Part shown: positions 32,545-33,607 of the stretch, piece by piece | Numbering within the stretch: position 1 is the stretch's first letter | Layout: each line of letters starts with the position of its first letter | Origin: an uncultured Desulfovibrio sp. | GTDB taxonomy: Bacteria; Desulfobacterota; Desulfovibrionia; Desulfovibrionales; Desulfovibrionaceae | NCBI GenBank assembly: GCA_913060505.1 | Contig: CAJXRQ010000031.1 | Span: 1-33,607, forward strand | Direction of reading: 5' to 3' | DNA: 33,607 nt | Notes under the pieces: generated by a model | What the model saw: only the letters and a program-made list of their open reading frames with translations | Told to the model about the DNA's origin: nothing | Database searches by the model: none | Position numbers and translations under genes: made by a program

Positions 32545-33607
32545 TTATTTCATGAGCAGATTGACGAGACCAAGCGATATTTCGGGGACATAGGTAGTCA
32601 ACAACAGCGTAGGCAACCATGCAAAAATGATCAGATACAAGGTTGGTTTGAGCATCTGGTTGACCTGCGCGCCGGAGATGCGGCCGGAGAGGTAAAGCAG
32701 CGGGGCCGTGGGCGGAGTGACGTTGCCCATGCCCAGGTTGACGCCCATGATGGCGGCAAAGTGAACAGGGTCCACACCAAGCTTGGTTACCAACGGCAAC
32801 AGGATCGGGGTGCCGAGCAATATGCCGGACACATCGTCCATGAGCATGCCCATGATGACCAAAAACACGTTGATCATTAACAGGATGACTATCTTGCTGT
32901 CGGATATGGAGGTCAACACACCCATGATCTGCTCGGGCAGATTTTCCATGATGTACAGACGCGACAGGATCATGACGGCAAACATCATGGCCATGATGAC
33001 GCCGGTGGTAGTGGCGGACTCGATGAGCGTCTGCATCAGGTTCTTCATCTTGAGGCCACGATAAAAGAACATCGCCACGGGGATCGCATACAACACGGCA
33101 ACGGCTGCGGCCTCGGTCGGAGTCATGATGCCGCCGTAGATACCGCCGAGAATGATGACAGGCATCATAAGCGCGGGAGAAGCCTTTGCGGATTTGACAA
33201 CGAACAGTTTTCCGGTGGTGGCCAGATCCTCACTGGGGCGCACTTCAATATTCTTGTTGTTGCGCAACAGGAAGAGGTTCACCAGACTCAACAATATGGT
33301 GACAATAAGTCCGGGCACAAAGGCGGCCAAAAAACAGGCCAGCACGGACTGATTGCCCATCCATGCATAGAGGATCATGAGCATGGACGGTGGAATCAGG
33401 ATGCCGAGCACACCGGCGTTTGCCAGTAATGCCGCCACATGGCCGACAGGATATCCGGCCTTCTTGAGCTTGGGCATCATGATGGAACCGATGCAGGAAA
33501 CGGTTGCCGAGGAAGAACCGGATACCGCGCCGAAGATGGCGCAGGTCACGACAGTGACAATCCCCAGACCGCCACGGATGCGTCCGGCAATGGTGTCCAC
33601 CACATCC
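32545..33607 (-). CDS. dctM: TRAP transporter large permease subunit (DctM family), N-terminus outside window
   Basis: The C-terminal ~354 residues of a TRAP large membrane subunit; full-length members are about 425, so roughly 70 residues lie beyond the window end. Recognisable family stretches are GAVSGSSSATVSCIGSIMMPKLKKAGYP, GVLGILIPPSMLMILYAW, TPTEAAAVAVLYA, GMLMDDVSGILLGTPILLPL and MGVNLGMGNVTPPTAPLLYL, with about ten hydrophobic segments. The GTG at 33603 is internal, not a start. TRAP transporters import organic acids with sodium and a periplasmic binding protein; the small subunit and binding protein should lie further upstream. Its position immediately before an L-serine ammonia-lyase suggests a substrate degraded to, or being, a 3-hydroxy amino acid, but the usual TRAP substrates are carboxylates. 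Confidence 0.92.
   Translation of the reverse strand, partial: DVVDTIAGRIRGGLGIVTVVTCAIFGAVSGSSSATVSCIGSIMMPKLKKAGYPVGHVAALLANAGVLGILIPPSMLMILYAWMGNQSVLACFLAAFVPGLIVTILLSLVNLFLLRNNKNIEVRPSEDLATTGKLFVVKSAKASPALMMPVIILGGIYGGIMTPTEAAAVAVLYAIPVAMFFYRGLKMKNLMQTLIESATTTGVIMAMMFAVMILSRLYIMENLPEQIMGVLTSISDSKIVILLMINVFLVIMGMLMDDVSGILLGTPILLPLVTKLGVDPVHFAAIMGVNLGMGNVTPPTAPLLYLSGRISGAQVNQMLKPTLYLIIFAWLPTLLLTTYVPEISLGLVNLLMK

Noticed and set aside
31567..32880. 437-codon plus-strand open frame across the serine ammonia-lyase and TRAP genes
   Set aside because: It is a composition-driven shadow of two well-recognised minus-strand genes; the translation has no family features.
1..33607. CRISPR arrays, tRNA/rRNA genes, insertion sequences, attachment sites
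   Set aside because: No regularly spaced repeats, cloverleaf-like sequence, transposase or integrase motifs were seen on reading both strands.

Overview
The window looks like chromosomal DNA of a Desulfovibrio-type anaerobe (Desulfovibrionaceae/Desulfobacterota). This is inferred from gene content: a two-subunit class I fumarase, a fumarate reductase with a separate CCG-domain (HdrB-like) subunit, a DASS dicarboxylate carrier, iron-sulfur L-serine dehydratases, a TRAP transporter, and a sigma-54 activator paired with a large sensor kinase. No rRNA, tRNA, CRISPR array or insertion sequence was seen. By eye, the left half (about 1-18,000) is clearly AT-richer than the right half (about 18,700-33,607).

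Region A (1-15,531) looks like a metallophore locus. It opens with the C-terminal part of a YcaO-domain protein (cut by the window edge). Next come a PchR/YbtA-like AraC regulator behind a Fur-box promoter, a TonB-dependent receptor, two overlapping exporter-fold ABC half-transporters (IrtAB/YbtPQ-like), and a complete ECF importer (Trep_Strep/MptD-type S component, T component, double ATPase). These are followed by a SAM methyltransferase, a TapB/DUF3108-like protein and an M3-type zinc oligopeptidase. A second, paralogous AraC regulator, also with a Fur-box promoter, closes the locus on the opposite strand. YcaO enzymes make thiazol(in)e/oxazol(in)e rings on ribosomal peptides. A YcaO gene beside regulators and importers of the type used for thiazoline siderophores (pyochelin, yersiniabactin, equibactin) suggests a ribosomal-peptide route to a thiazoline-like metallophore. 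The precursor peptide and partner enzymes are not visible and would have to lie upstream.

Region B (15,575-22,961) holds sensing genes: a dCache methyl-accepting chemotaxis protein (minus strand), a secreted SBP_bac_3-type binding protein, an NtrC-type sigma-54 response regulator, and a hybrid histidine kinase with a periplasmic ABC_sub_bind sensor domain.

Region C (22,994-29,639) is a fumarate-respiration operon headed by a near-perfect sigma-54 promoter (GG-N10-GC) and a 23-bp palindrome about 90 bp upstream, probably the binding site of the adjacent activator. The order is fumarase alpha, fumarase beta, flavoprotein, iron-sulfur protein, CCG protein, DASS carrier. The flavoprotein has Ala in place of the covalent-FAD histidine. 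The iron-sulfur protein has an extra Cys that should turn the usual [3Fe-4S] centre into [4Fe-4S]. Both point to a type E (SdhABE/MfrABE/TfrAB-like) complex biased toward fumarate reduction.

Region D (29,682-33,607, minus strand) contains a TRAP large permease subunit (cut by the window end) followed by two L-serine-dehydratase-family genes separated by a terminator that abuts the second gene's ribosome binding site.
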